Origin: Geobacteraceae bacterium
Lineage (GTDB): Bacteria > Desulfobacterota > Desulfuromonadia > Geobacterales > Geobacteraceae
NCBI GenBank assembly: GCA_009773645.1
Contig: WSYB01000021.1
Coordinates: 66,838-130,837, forward strand
Direction: 5' to 3'
Length of the DNA: 64,000 nucleotides
Position 1 is the stretch's first letter. Each line of letters opens with the position of its first letter. The position numbers and the translations under genes are program-made. The notes below the pieces were generated by a model, which saw only the letters and a list, made by a program, of their open reading frames with translations, had not been told where the DNA came from and ran no database searches. Of the stretch, positions 8,108-16,677 are shown one piece after another.

Positions 8108-9058
8108 TTACCGATAATCAGCAGCATTCTTCCTATCATAGGATTTCGGTTTATGGCAACCGACCACGCATGTCCCGCCTGTGGCGGTTTTGGTAAAAAA
8201 CATCGGGATATCCCATTTGCCGAAACCGGGCACACTCTCTTTGACAAGCCTTTCCTGTCCGGCAGTATGGGGGTCGTGACATGCCTTGCAGGAACGTCCC
8301 TTATCCGCCTTGTTGATGTGGAGATAGTGAAGGTTGCGGTCGCCGTTACGAAAACCGGTGATGGTATCGGTTCTCTGATCCAGCGGGATTTCCTTGTTGT
8401 GACAGATAAAACAGAGCGCATAGTTGGCGCTGCTGTAAGAGAGGTAAAACGCTTCGGAGAAATTCTGCTTCAGTAACCTGCGATACGCTGAGCCGTGGAC
8501 GTCATGACACGCCGTACACTCGCCATATCCCACCGGCTCATGGACGTATTGCCCATTTGCCAGTGATCTGTCATGGCAATCAAAACAGAGCGCAGACCCG
8601 AATTTTTTGAGAAGCATGCGGTTGCCGGAGCTGTGGGGATCATGGCAGAAAAGACAGCTTCCTCCCGCTACCGGTCCGTGGGGAAACCGCTGTTTGTATT
8701 TGTCCTCATGGCACGACAAACAGAGTGCTGCGCCTTTTATCACCAACGCAATGGAACCCTTGTCGGCGGGGTGCCTTTTGCCGGAAACCGGCTGGTGGCA
8801 GGAAAGACATTCCGCCGCAGCCACCGGGCTGTGAATTGCCTTGCCTTGTTTGTCCCGCAGCAAACCGGAGTGGCATTCGAGGCAACCGGTCTGTTTCGCT
8901 GAAAGCAGGCCGGGACAAGAGACGCTTACGAACAACGCCGCGGCAAAAAGCCGGAAAATCCGGGATCCGGGAACCGGGAACCGGGAACCGCAAAAGCCTT
9001 TACGCTTCCCGCTTCCCGGCCTTTCACTCTTCCCGGCCTTTCCAGCTTCTCCGCTCAT
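8108..9058 (-). CDS. Nonaheme c-type cytochrome with one CX3CH site
   Basis: 316 residues from the ATG at 9058, which overlaps the ccsA stop as ATGA and so is probably translationally coupled. A long basic n-region (about 35 residues, largely encoded by a CCGGGAA repeat) precedes the hydrophobic signal segment LFAAALFVSVSCPGLLSA. Eight CXXCH motifs follow (CLECH, CLSCH twice, CLFCH, CFDCH, CTACH, CFICH, CKACH). Near the C-terminus CVVGCH has three residues between the cysteines. Multiple DPH/DVH motifs give distal His ligands. Probable periplasmic electron carrier of the OmcE-type locus. Confidence 0.85.
   Translation of the reverse strand: MSGEAGKAGKSERPGSGKRKGFCGSRFPVPGSRIFRLFAAALFVSVSCPGLLSAKQTGCLECHSGLLRDKQGKAIHSPVAAAECLSCHQPVSGKRHPADKGSIALVIKGAALCLSCHEDKYKQRFPHGPVAGGSCLFCHDPHSSGNRMLLKKFGSALCFDCHDRSLANGQYVHEPVGYGECTACHDVHGSAYRRLLKQNFSEAFYLSYSSANYALCFICHNKEIPLDQRTDTITGFRNGDRNLHYLHINKADKGRSCKACHDPHTAGQERLVKESVPGFGKWDIPMFFTKTATGGTCVVGCHKPKSYDRKNAADYR
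8957..9055. repeat. CCGGGAA-heptamer repeat inside a cytochrome signal region
   Basis: CCGGGATCCGGGAACCGGGAACCGGG and the complementary TTCCCGCTTCCCGGCCTTTCACTCTTCCCGGCC lie inside the 5' end of the nonaheme cytochrome gene, encoding its unusually long n-region (residues about 5-35, for example GSGKRKGFCGSRFPVPGSR). Confidence 0.75.
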
Positions 9059-9903
9059 TTGCCGTAGCTGTGAAGACCGGACAGGAACAGATTTACTCCC
9101 AGGTAGCAGAAAATAGTGGCTGCAAATCCGATTATGGATAGAATGGCAGCCCTTCTGCCGACCCATCCCCTGGTAATGCGGGCATGCAGAAATGCTGCAT
9201 AAACGAACCAGACAATGAGGGACCAGGTTTCTTTCGGGTCCCAGCTCCAGTAGGTACCCCAGGCATAGTTTGCCCATGCGGCGCCGGTAACGATCCCCAG
9301 GGTGAGAAGCGGGAAACCGATCATGATGGCCCTGTAGTTCAGGTCATCCAGAATCCTGACGGAGGGAAACATGGCAAAGACCCCGCCTGCCGGGGCGTCG
9401 CCGGACGACTGTTCCTGTTTCTCCTTTACCAGGTACATGATGGAGATGCCGCAGGCCACGGCAAAGGCCGCATAGCCCAGGAAGCAGGTTATGACATGAT
9501 AGAGGAGCCAGTTGCTTTGCAGGGCAGGCACCAGCGGCTCAATGCCGCTGTTGAGCCCGAGCTGCGCCCAGGCCATTCCCAGCAGGGCGAACGGCACGAC
9601 AAAAGCCCCGATCACCCGGTATTTGTATTTTAATTCGATCAGACCGTAGATAAGAATGATGGTCCAGGAGAAGAAGACGACCGACTCGTAAAGATTGGAA
9701 AGGGGGGCATGGCCGTGACCCAGATCATAGGATTCTTTCCAGCGCAGGAGGATCGCGGCGGTCTGAACAACGAATCCGAAAAGGGCGGCAAGGCTGCCGG
9801 CAAGGCCGATGTTTTTATTCTTGGTGGCCAGAAAGGCAAAAAATATCAGCATGGAGACCATGTATGACAGGGTCGTGACGTTGAACAGCATGGAACTGGA
9901 CAT
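9055..9903 (-). CDS. ccsA: System II cytochrome c biogenesis protein CcsA/ResC
   Basis: A 282-residue polytopic membrane protein (about eight hydrophobic segments) containing the tryptophan-rich WWD-type motif WGTYWSWDPKETWSL near residues 215-228 that holds heme on the periplasmic face. Conserved His residues flank it. With ResB it forms the cytochrome c synthase that exports heme and ligates it to CXXCH motifs. Some databases name this protein CcsB. It lies between resB and the nonaheme cytochrome it probably serves. The start MSSSMLFNV follows GCGGAGGATAAAG. Confidence 0.92.
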   Translation of the reverse strand: MSSSMLFNVTTLSYMVSMLIFFAFLATKNKNIGLAGSLAALFGFVVQTAAILLRWKESYDLGHGHAPLSNLYESVVFFSWTIILIYGLIELKYKYRVIGAFVVPFALLGMAWAQLGLNSGIEPLVPALQSNWLLYHVITCFLGYAAFAVACGISIMYLVKEKQEQSSGDAPAGGVFAMFPSVRILDDLNYRAIMIGFPLLTLGIVTGAAWANYAWGTYWSWDPKETWSLIVWFVYAAFLHARITRGWVGRRAAILSIIGFAATIFCYLGVNLFLSGLHSYGK

Positions 9904-9971
9904 AGCTCTTTATCCTCCGCAGTTTGCGATTAGTATGCGCTTTTATTTCTCAGGCGAACGAACATAACACG

Positions 9972-10026
9972 GTAGGGGCGGGTCTTGCGCCCGCCCAATC
10001 CGGGCACCCGCAAGGGATGCCCCTAC
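9972..10026. repeat. Short inverted repeat (GTAGGGGC ends)
   Basis: GTAGGGGCGGG at the left and GGGATGCCCCTAC at the right are inverted, with internal complementary G/C arms (GGGTCTTGCG and CGCAAGGG). It resembles the palindromic intergenic elements bounded by GTAGGGGC seen in many bacteria. Confidence 0.6.
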
Positions 10027-10041
10027 ATCGGTCTTACGTGT

Positions 10042-11400
10042 TCACATTTTTTTAAGCTTGTCCGCCAGATCGTCGAACACCAGTTGGAAGCCCGCGGGGT
10101 TCTTGCTCGCGGTCCCCCCGAGAGTGACCCGTCCTGCCGCGACCCTGATCCAGAGCCGCTTGTGGGACATGAAAAACGCCATCATGATACCAACCACCAT
10201 CAGGGTGCACCCCAGCCAGACGACCCAGACTCCCGGGTCCTTCGCCACCTGGAGGCCGGTATAATATTTCTCGTCCGCACCGTCATAGTTGAAGATCAGA
10301 TCTCCGCCGCGCTGGGCATCCAGGTCGGGATAGTTGCGGAAAACGATGAACGACTGCGTCTGGCCGTTGGGAGCGTGCACCTCGATCTTGGCGGCCGGGC
10401 CGGAGAACTCGGGGATAAACGACTTCACTTCCTGAGTGGATTCAAGCACGTGCATGGTGCCGCCGCCCGGAAGGTTTACACTCTCACCCTGCCGCGCAAT
10501 CAGTTTGACCGGTGCGCCCCCATTTTTGGCGCGTACGGAAAGGTGATGGACGGCGCCGTCACCGGCAGGTCCATAACTCGACTGGTAAAAGGTAATCCCT
10601 TTGTAGGAAAGGGGATCGTTGACGATAACGGGAATCTTTTCATACCCCGGAACCGGCTTTCCATTCTCCAGAACGGTCAGAATGCTCTTGAACTCCTTGG
10701 GCGCGCCGGTATCGTAAAAAGAGACGGAAAACTTTTCACATCTGACGGCAAAACCGAGATCGATCGGTTTTTCGGTGCGGGTGTAAGCCGTGGAAACGCT
10801 GGTCCCCTCGACGATATTCACAAAGCCCTTGTAGCCGAAGAAGGAGCCGATCAGAGCGCCGATGAAGATGATGATGATGCTCAGATGGACGACGTAGACC
10901 CCGAGCCGGCAGTAAGGGTTTTTCTGGGCAAACAGGTGATACTCACCGCCGGACTCGGTCGTCACCGGCTCGGCGAACTCCTGCTTGAGAAATGCCGCGA
11001 TCTTGTCCCTGAGTGTGGCGGCGTCACCCGGCATCTTGTATTCGTGGGTGAGAGAGAGGGATTTCTCGAAACCATCGTCCATGACCAGGGTCGGTTCCGC
11101 GATTATCTTCCAGACACGGGGAAGCCTTTTTATGGAACAGGCCACCAGGTTCACCGTTAACAGGTAGAGGAGGAGGATGAACCACCAGGAGTGGTACATG
11201 TCGAAGAACCCCAGCTTGTCGTAGAGCTGGAGCTTGTTCTGGCTGATGGTCTGGAGGTACTCGGGGGGAGGGGAGCCCTGGGGAATGACGGTGCCGATGA
11301 TCGAAGTTGTGGCCAGGCCGATGAGAAGGGAAATGGAAAGTTTCAGGGAGCAGAAAAAATCCCACAGAGTGTGTGCAAATCCGCGTTTGGTAGTTGTCAA
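10042..11400 (-). CDS. resB: System II cytochrome c biogenesis protein ResB/CcsB
   Basis: ResB family: three N-terminal transmembrane segments (first around SLKLSISLLIGLATTSIIG, with the conserved GTVIPQG after it), a large periplasmic domain and a final membrane segment (VWLGCTLMVVGIMMAFF) near the C-terminus. It partners CcsA in heme export and attachment. The chosen start is TTG at 11400 because AGGAGA lies 6 nt upstream. The in-frame ATG at 11421 has no ribosome binding site and would add MHYQEKA. Length then is 452 residues. It is the first gene of the ccs-cytochrome operon. Confidence 0.9.
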   Translation of the reverse strand: MTTTKRGFAHTLWDFFCSLKLSISLLIGLATTSIIGTVIPQGSPPPEYLQTISQNKLQLYDKLGFFDMYHSWWFILLLYLLTVNLVACSIKRLPRVWKIIAEPTLVMDDGFEKSLSLTHEYKMPGDAATLRDKIAAFLKQEFAEPVTTESGGEYHLFAQKNPYCRLGVYVVHLSIIIIFIGALIGSFFGYKGFVNIVEGTSVSTAYTRTEKPIDLGFAVRCEKFSVSFYDTGAPKEFKSILTVLENGKPVPGYEKIPVIVNDPLSYKGITFYQSSYGPAGDGAVHHLSVRAKNGGAPVKLIARQGESVNLPGGGTMHVLESTQEVKSFIPEFSGPAAKIEVHAPNGQTQSFIVFRNYPDLDAQRGGDLIFNYDGADEKYYTGLQVAKDPGVWVVWLGCTLMVVGIMMAFFMSHKRLWIRVAAGRVTLGGTASKNPAGFQLVFDDLADKLKKM

Positions 11401-11486
11401 GGCTTTCTCCTGATAATGCATGTTTACTGTAATAATGGCATTCAACGAGGCATTATATATGAAGCGTAGGCAAAAAGAAAACATAA

Positions 11487-11640
11487 AATCCGGGACTTAA
11501 AAATCCGGGAACCGGGATCCGGGAAGCGGGAACCGGAAAGTCCTTGTAAAATCCGGGATCCGGGAACCGGGATCCGCAAAAGCCTTTACGCTTCCCGGCC
11601 TTTACCGCTTCCCGGCCTTTAACGGTTCCCGGCCTTTAAG
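11487..11640. repeat. CCGGGAA-heptamer inverted repeat reaching into purE
   Basis: CCGGGAACCGGGATCCGGGAAGCGGGAACC in the left half pairs with TTCCCGGCCTTTACCGCTTCCCGGCC and similar units in the right half. The right arm runs into the purE coding region (stop at 11602) and encodes the last residues GREPLKAGKR. Confidence 0.75.
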
Positions 11641-12135
11641 CTTCTCTTGCAGGGCGTTGTCCTTTGCCTCCACCTCTTGCGCCATATTTTGCTTATAGGA
11701 CTTGAGTTTCTCCGCTAAACGGTCATCGGCAAGCGCCAGAATCTGCACCGCCAGAAGACCTGCGTTTTTGGCCCCGGCAGGCCCAATGGCCACTGTCGCC
11801 ACCGGAATACCCCCGGGCATCTGCACGGTCGAATAAAGGGCATCCACGCCGTTCAGGGCGCCGCCGCTGATCGGCACCCCGATCACGGGCAGAATCGTCT
11901 CGGCTGCCACGACCCCGGCCAGGTGAGCCGCCATACCGGCGCCTGCGATTATCACCTTCACCCCGCGGCCTGCCGCCTTCGCAGCCAGTTCCGCAGCTTT
12001 TTTCGGCGTGCGGTGGGCCGAGGCTATGCGCATCTCACAGGAGACCCCGAACTCCGCAAGGATCCTTGCCCCCTCCTCCATGACAGGAAGGTCGGAATCG
12101 CTCCCCATGAGTATTAGTACCAGTGGCTTGTCCAT
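11602..12135 (-). CDS. purE: N5-carboxyaminoimidazole ribonucleotide mutase (PurE)
   Basis: A 177-residue class I PurE that converts N5-CAIR to CAIR in de novo purine synthesis. Signatures: LILMGSDSDLPVM at the start, IASAHRTP (catalytic His near residue 44) and GAGMAAHLAGVVA. The C-terminus after about residue 165 is derived from the adjacent heptamer repeat, making the protein slightly longer than usual. It lies just downstream of purD with purH nearby. No PurK is in this window. Confidence 0.95.
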   Translation of the reverse strand: MDKPLVLILMGSDSDLPVMEEGARILAEFGVSCEMRIASAHRTPKKAAELAAKAAGRGVKVIIAGAGMAAHLAGVVAAETILPVIGVPISGGALNGVDALYSTVQMPGGIPVATVAIGPAGAKNAGLLAVQILALADDRLAEKLKSYKQNMAQEVEAKDNALQEKLKGREPLKAGKR

Positions 12136-12183
12136 TCTTCCCCTCGTATGATATTTCCCAGTTCGAACATATGCTGCTGTTTA

Positions 12184-12266
12184 TCGTGAAAAGTGAAATG
12201 TGAAGGGTGAAAAAACCAGGAGCACCAGTCATTAAAACCTTTCACCTTTCACCTTTCACCTTTCAC
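12184..12266. repeat. GTGAAAG-heptamer inverted repeat
   Basis: GTGAAAAGTGAAATGTGAAGG (left) and CCTTTCACCTTTCACCTTTC (right) are complementary heptamer runs flanking a non-repetitive core between purE and purD. The right arm touches the purD stop region. The same family lies at 22066-22141 and 23945-23983. Confidence 0.75.
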
Positions 12267-13537
12267 TGCTTTCCCAACGCCTTCTTACCTATATCCTTCC
12301 TGTAGTGGACACCACACCAGGTAATGGCGGATACCCCCCGATATGCCCGCTCAATGGCTTCTTTGACCGTATTTCCCATGGCGGTGACACCGAGCACGCG
12401 CCCTCCGCTGGTGACGAATTTATCGCCCTTCAGTGCCGTGCCGGCGTGAAAGACGGACAAGTCCTCCATCTTTGCGGCCTCCTCCAGCCCCGCAATCTCG
12501 TCTCCCTTCCGGTACTCGCCGGGATACCCCTGCGCGGCCATGACAACGCAAACCGCCGCCTTCTCGAACCACTCAATCTCCATGCCGCTGATGTCCCCTT
12601 TCGCCACCGCAAGGAGGATGGGGACGATATCGGACTTCATCCGCATAAGGAGCGGCTGGCACTCGGGGTCGCCGAAGCGGGCGTTGAACTCCAGTGTCTT
12701 GATGTTCCCGCCGTCGATCATCAGCCCGGCATAGAGCACCCCCCGGTAGGGGCGCCCCTCCGCCGCCATGCCATCCACGGTGCGACGCATCACCTCCGTC
12801 ATCGTCTTCTCATGAATGGCAGGGGTAACCACCGGCGCTGGAGAATAGGCCCCCATGCCGCCGGTGTTCGGCCCCTGATCGCCGTCGAAGACCGCCTTGT
12901 GGTCCTGGGCGGAGGCCAGTGGAACAATGTTCTTCCCGTCGGTAAAGGCAAGGAAGGACGCCTCCTCCCCCCGCAGAAACTCCTCGATGACCACTCTGGC
13001 CCCGGCTGCGCCGAACGCGTTGCCGGTCAGCATTTCAGTCACTGCGGTGACCGCTTCGCCCCTCGTCTGGGCGATGATTACTCCCTTCCCCGCGGCAAGG
13101 CCGTCGGCCTTGACGACTATCGGCGTACCGAGCCGGTCGATGAAGGCCAGGGCCGGCTCCACTTCGGTGAAAACCTCGTAGGCGGCGGTCGGGACATGGT
13201 ATTTTTTCATGAGGTCCTTGGCAAATGCCTTGCTCGCCTCGATAACGGCCGCGTTTCTCCTGGCCCCGAAGATAGTGAGGCCGTATTCCTCAAAAAGATC
13301 CACCACCCCCAGTGACAGGGGGAGTTCCGGGCCGACCACCGTCAGACCGATGTTTTCCCGCCGGGCAAATTCGAGGAGGCGCGGCAGGTCGTCAACCTTT
13401 ATGTCGATATTTTCCGCAATCCGGCCGATACCCGGATTCCCCGGGGCGCAGTATATCTTCTCAACCAGCGGCGATTGCGCGATTTTCCAGACAAGGGCAT
13501 GCTCCCTTCCCCCGCTGCCGATAACCAGTACCTTCAT
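12263..13537 (-). CDS. purD: Phosphoribosylamine-glycine ligase (PurD)
   Basis: 424 residues from the ATG at 13537 (AAGGGAAAAG upstream). ATP-grasp enzyme joining glycine to phosphoribosylamine. Visible signatures: MKVLVIGSGGREHALVWK, VGPELPLSLGVVD, VKADGLAAGKGV (ATP-grasp nucleotide binding, near residue 145), GPNTGGMGAYSPAP and LEFNARFGDPE with the metal-binding Glu/Asn. Full length for the family. Purine gene order purH-(two glycan genes)-purD-purE suggests later insertion of the glycan genes. Confidence 0.96.
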   Translation of the reverse strand: MKVLVIGSGGREHALVWKIAQSPLVEKIYCAPGNPGIGRIAENIDIKVDDLPRLLEFARRENIGLTVVGPELPLSLGVVDLFEEYGLTIFGARRNAAVIEASKAFAKDLMKKYHVPTAAYEVFTEVEPALAFIDRLGTPIVVKADGLAAGKGVIIAQTRGEAVTAVTEMLTGNAFGAAGARVVIEEFLRGEEASFLAFTDGKNIVPLASAQDHKAVFDGDQGPNTGGMGAYSPAPVVTPAIHEKTMTEVMRRTVDGMAAEGRPYRGVLYAGLMIDGGNIKTLEFNARFGDPECQPLLMRMKSDIVPILLAVAKGDISGMEIEWFEKAAVCVVMAAQGYPGEYRKGDEIAGLEEAAKMEDLSVFHAGTALKGDKFVTSGGRVLGVTAMGNTVKEAIERAYRGVSAITWCGVHYRKDIGKKALGKQ

Positions 13538-13625
13538 AGTAACTTTTCCCTTCAAGCGTATTTAAAGCATTGGGTCTTTTGTATATAAGTTGAAAATTCA
13601 CCTGCAATCGCAAAAGTCAAAAGCC

Positions 13626-13754
13626 TTAACGCAAAGACGCAACGACGCAGAGTCGCAAAGAAAACCAAAAATACAGAAATTAACTTAATAAAATCATGAC
13701 AATGCCTTGATTTCTTTTCCTTTGCGCCTTGGCGTCTTAGCGTCTTTGCGTTGA
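13626..13754. repeat. Intergenic inverted repeat (ACGCAAAGACGC family)
   Basis: TTAACGCAAAGACGCAACG at the left and GCGTCTTAGCGTCTTTGCGTT at the right are inverted copies about 130 bp apart, upstream of purD. No coding capacity; the loop is A/T rich. Confidence 0.65.
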
Positions 13755-13775
13755 ATCCTTTTGAAAAAGGCAGTT

Positions 13776-14513
13776 TTATCCAAAAAATGCGCTCTTGAAC
13801 AGCCCCATCTTGCTCAAGCGGAACTGCACGGCGGTCTTCAGGACCCCGATGCCGTAAATTATGCTCCGACGCAGATTAATGGAGGATGCCTCTGCAAAAT
13901 ACTTTGTCGGACAGCTCACTTCCCCGATCCGGTAGCCGAACCAGACGATCTGGGCCAGCATCTGGTTGTCGAAGACAAAGTCGTCGGAATTCCTGTCGAG
14001 GGGGAGTTTCTCCAGCACCTCACGGGAGAACGCCCGATAGCCCGTATGGTATTCGGAAAGCTTCTGGCCGAGCATGATGTTTTCAAAGAATGTCAAAAAC
14101 CGGTTGGAGACATACTTGTACAGAGGCATCCCCCCTTTGAGAGCGCCGGTGCCGAGAATACGGGAGGCAAGCACGGCATCGAACTCGCCGCAGGCTATCA
14201 TGGCGGCCATGGCGGTTATCAGTTTCGGCGTGTACTGATAGTCCGGGTGGAGCATGATCACGATATCCGCCCCCAGATCGAGGGCAGCCCTGTAACAGGT
14301 CTTCTGGTTTCCCCCGTACCCCTTGTTCCGTTCATGAACGATCGTTCTTATCCTGAGACGGCCTGCCACCTCTGCGGTCTCGTCCCGGCTGGCGTCGTCA
14401 ACCAGCAACACATCGTCGACCACCTCAAAGGGAATCTCATTGTAGGTCATCTCCAGGGTCTTGGCCGCGTTGTAGGCAGGAAGGACCACCACGATTTTTT
14501 TGCCGTTCAGCAT
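13776..14513 (-). CDS. Polyprenol-phosphate-type family 2 glycosyltransferase
   Basis: A 245-residue GT-A protein resembling dolichol-phosphate mannose/glucose synthases. [14 protein letters not shown] binds the nucleotide, [12 protein letters not shown] carries the first [15 protein letters not shown] has the DxD-like acidic pair, and [13 protein letters not shown] is conserved in the DPM1/GtrB-like subfamily. Unlike GtrB it has no C-terminal transmembrane pair. Probably charges a lipid carrier or transfers a sugar in surface glycan assembly. The neighbouring GT-C/TPR protein may use such a donor. Confidence 0.82.
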   Translation of the reverse strand: MLNGKKIVVVLPAYNAAKTLEMTYNEIPFEVVDDVLLVDDASRDETAEVAGRLRIRTIVHERNKGYGGNQKTCYRAALDLGADIVIMLHPDYQYTPKLITAMAAMIACGEFDAVLASRILGTGALKGGMPLYKYVSNRFLTFFENIMLGQKLSEYHTGYRAFSREVLEKLPLDRNSDDFVFDNQMLAQIVWFGYRIGEVSCPTKYFAEASSINLRRSIIYGIGVLKTAVQFRLSKMGLFKSAFFG

Positions 14514-14554
14514 GTATCAACTTTCCATAGCCTTCTTTGAAACACAATCATTAT

Positions 14555-14694
14555 TGATGCTCTCGCAAATTCTCAAAAATAGTCCCCTCCCCCCTGGCGG
14601 GGGAGGGTCAGGGTGGGGGGGAAATTGCCACTATTTCAGCCCCCTGACCCCCTCCCGTCAAGGGAGGGGGAAAAGGCTTTTTGCGAATGCATCA
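14555..14694. repeat. MITE-like element, copy 2
   Basis: A 140-bp copy of the element at 1793-1951. Ends TGATGCTCTCGCAAA and TTTTGCGAATGCATCA are inverted, with the same internal GGGGGAGGGTCAGGGTGGGG arm; about 19 bp present in copy 1 (AGGTTGCAGCTCCACCCA region) are missing. ATTAT and TTATT immediately flank it. Confidence 0.8.
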
Positions 14695-14726
14695 TTATTT
14701 ACGGACAAGTTCTTGGGCATTATCCA

Positions 14727-16592
14727 TTAAGGACGGTCCCCCTCGCCAAAATAGGCGCCGACCAGTTTCGCAAATTCGGGGAGGGAACGCACGGCAGAAA
14801 GGTACGGGTCCCTTCTCAACAGTTCAAGATTCCGAAAGCCGAGCCTAAATGCCGCTTCCAGCTGCCTGAGAGACTCCTCCCGCTTCCCCCCCAGCGCTTC
14901 CAGACAAGCCATGTTGTAGGCTATCTCCGCATTGTCCCCGACTATGGAGCGGGCCTGGGTAAAATATGAGCGTGCCGCTGTCAGCTCCCCCTTTTGCAGC
15001 CCGATATTCCCGAGGGCAATCAGGGAAGGCACCGAACGCGGCTCAAGCTGCAGAGCCCGGCGATACGCCGCTTCCGCTTCACCAATCCGGCCCGCGTTAT
15101 AGTAGTCGTGACCAAGGTTCTGGAATCCTTCCGAATATGTCGGACACTTCCGGGTCACCCGCTCGAGATATTCGCGGGCGGTGACCAGGTCACCGTTCTC
15201 TATGTAGATGAGTCCCACATTGTTCAACACTTCGCAGTAATCAGGATCAATGGCGAGCGCCTGCCGGTAGGAGGCGAGGGCCTGGGCATGCATGCCGCTC
15301 TTTTCGTGAGATTCTCCCAGGGCTTTCCAGAAATTCTTCCTGCCGGGAATCTTGGCCACCGCGTCGCTCCAGAGGGCAACTGAATTCTGCCACACCCCCA
15401 CCCGCTCATAGGCAAACCAGGATAGCAGTACCACCCAAAGGCCCAGGACCACGGCCAAAACCTTCCCCTTTGCAGACCAGGCCTTTTCCAGGGAGAGAGC
15501 GAGCAGGCCGCCGCCGGCCAAAGCGGCCCCGAACATGGGAAAGTAAAAGTAGCGGTCGTTCATCAATGTCACCAATGGCACGATCTGGGACACCGGTAAA
15601 AAACCCAGAAAAAACAGGGAGTAGCCGAAAAAAAGGACGCGACCCCTCTTCCATCGGTAGAGGAGTATCCCTCCTATCGCCAGGAGAATCACCAGGCCAA
15701 AAGCTCCGGCAACGGCAGCATCGATGCCGTTTTTGACGGGAGGAGCGTACATCGCACTCAGTTGCGCGGGCCAGAACATCATGGCGAGGTAACGGGCCAG
15801 AACCGGCAGCATGGTAAGGACCGTCGCCCAGAGGCTTCCACCGTGGTAAGGCACCCGCCCGCCATGGTACTCAGGGGACTGGCTTATCATAGCAAGCACC
15901 GCCACTGCAAGCGCCGCGACGGCATAGGGAAGCTTTTCGGGCAACCGCTTTTTCCACTCTCCCGCCACTTCGAAACAGAGGTCATACACCACCAGTGCAG
16001 GGGGGAAGACCACCGCAGCCGACTTGACAAGAAGCGCAAGTACAAAGGCGGCCACCGACCCCAGGTAGAGGAGTCCGCCCCGCTGCCGTCTCCGTTCCGC
16101 ATAAGAGACGTACAACAGAAAGGCAACCAGGAAAAAAAACATCGCCAGCAGGTTCTTACGCTGGGAGATCCAGGCCACCGACTCCACCTGGACCGGGTGT
16201 ACCAGGAAGAGAAGCGCGGCAAAGGCGGCTCCTGCCTGTCGGCGCGTAAGCCTGAAGGCGAACCAGTACACCATTAACGCATTGGCGGTATGAAGCAGGA
16301 TGTTGGTAAGAATATAGCCAACCGGCCGCATCCCCCAGATGCTGTAATCCGCCATGTAGGAGATGATCTGCAGCGGCGCATAATTTCCCGCAAAAAAGCG
16401 GGTAAACGCCATGCGCAGATGCTCCGGGGAAAAGCCCTGCGCCGCCCTGTTGCCGGTCACATACAGGTGGTCGTCCCAGTTGGTCAGGAACTCATGGCCA
16501 AGGGCACGCCCATAGACCACCGCCGTCACAGCCAGGAGCGCCAGCACCGGCAACAGGTGCGGTCTTGCCTTTTCAAGCCATTGTGCTTTCAT
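14727..16592 (-). CDS. Membrane GT-C-like protein with C-terminal TPR repeats (TMTC-like)
   Basis: About 621 residues. Roughly ten transmembrane segments occupy residues 10-395, beginning with a first loop containing the acidic pair NWDDHLYV typical of lipid-linked-sugar GT-C enzymes. At least four TPR units (for example ALASYRQALAIDPDYCEVLNN and AEAAYRRALQLEPRS) occupy residues 430-600. The architecture resembles bacterial homologues of O-mannosyltransferase TMTC proteins. A role in protein or surface glycosylation is inferred. ATG 16592 is preferred; 16619 is in frame upstream. Confidence 0.8.
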   Translation of the reverse strand: MKAQWLEKARPHLLPVLALLAVTAVVYGRALGHEFLTNWDDHLYVTGNRAAQGFSPEHLRMAFTRFFAGNYAPLQIISYMADYSIWGMRPVGYILTNILLHTANALMVYWFAFRLTRRQAGAAFAALLFLVHPVQVESVAWISQRKNLLAMFFFLVAFLLYVSYAERRRQRGGLLYLGSVAAFVLALLVKSAAVVFPPALVVYDLCFEVAGEWKKRLPEKLPYAVAALAVAVLAMISQSPEYHGGRVPYHGGSLWATVLTMLPVLARYLAMMFWPAQLSAMYAPPVKNGIDAAVAGAFGLVILLAIGGILLYRWKRGRVLFFGYSLFFLGFLPVSQIVPLVTLMNDRYFYFPMFGAALAGGGLLALSLEKAWSAKGKVLAVVLGLWVVLLSWFAYERVGVWQNSVALWSDAVAKIPGRKNFWKALGESHEKSGMHAQALASYRQALAIDPDYCEVLNNVGLIYIENGDLVTAREYLERVTRKCPTYSEGFQNLGHDYYNAGRIGEAEAAYRRALQLEPRSVPSLIALGNIGLQKGELTAARSYFTQARSIVGDNAEIAYNMACLEALGGKREESLRQLEAAFRLGFRNLELLRRDPYLSAVRSLPEFAKLVGAYFGEGDRP

Positions 16593-16677
16593 GCATCCAA
16601 ATCCTTGTCCCACCCCCACCTCTCAGTGAAATATGCCCGGATGCCAGATTGAGCGAAAAGCGAAGAAATAACCGTTC

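Noticed and set aside
13761-14540. Plus-strand frame of 259 residues over the glycosyltransferase
   Set aside because: Mirror of a clear family 2 glycosyltransferase on the minus strand.
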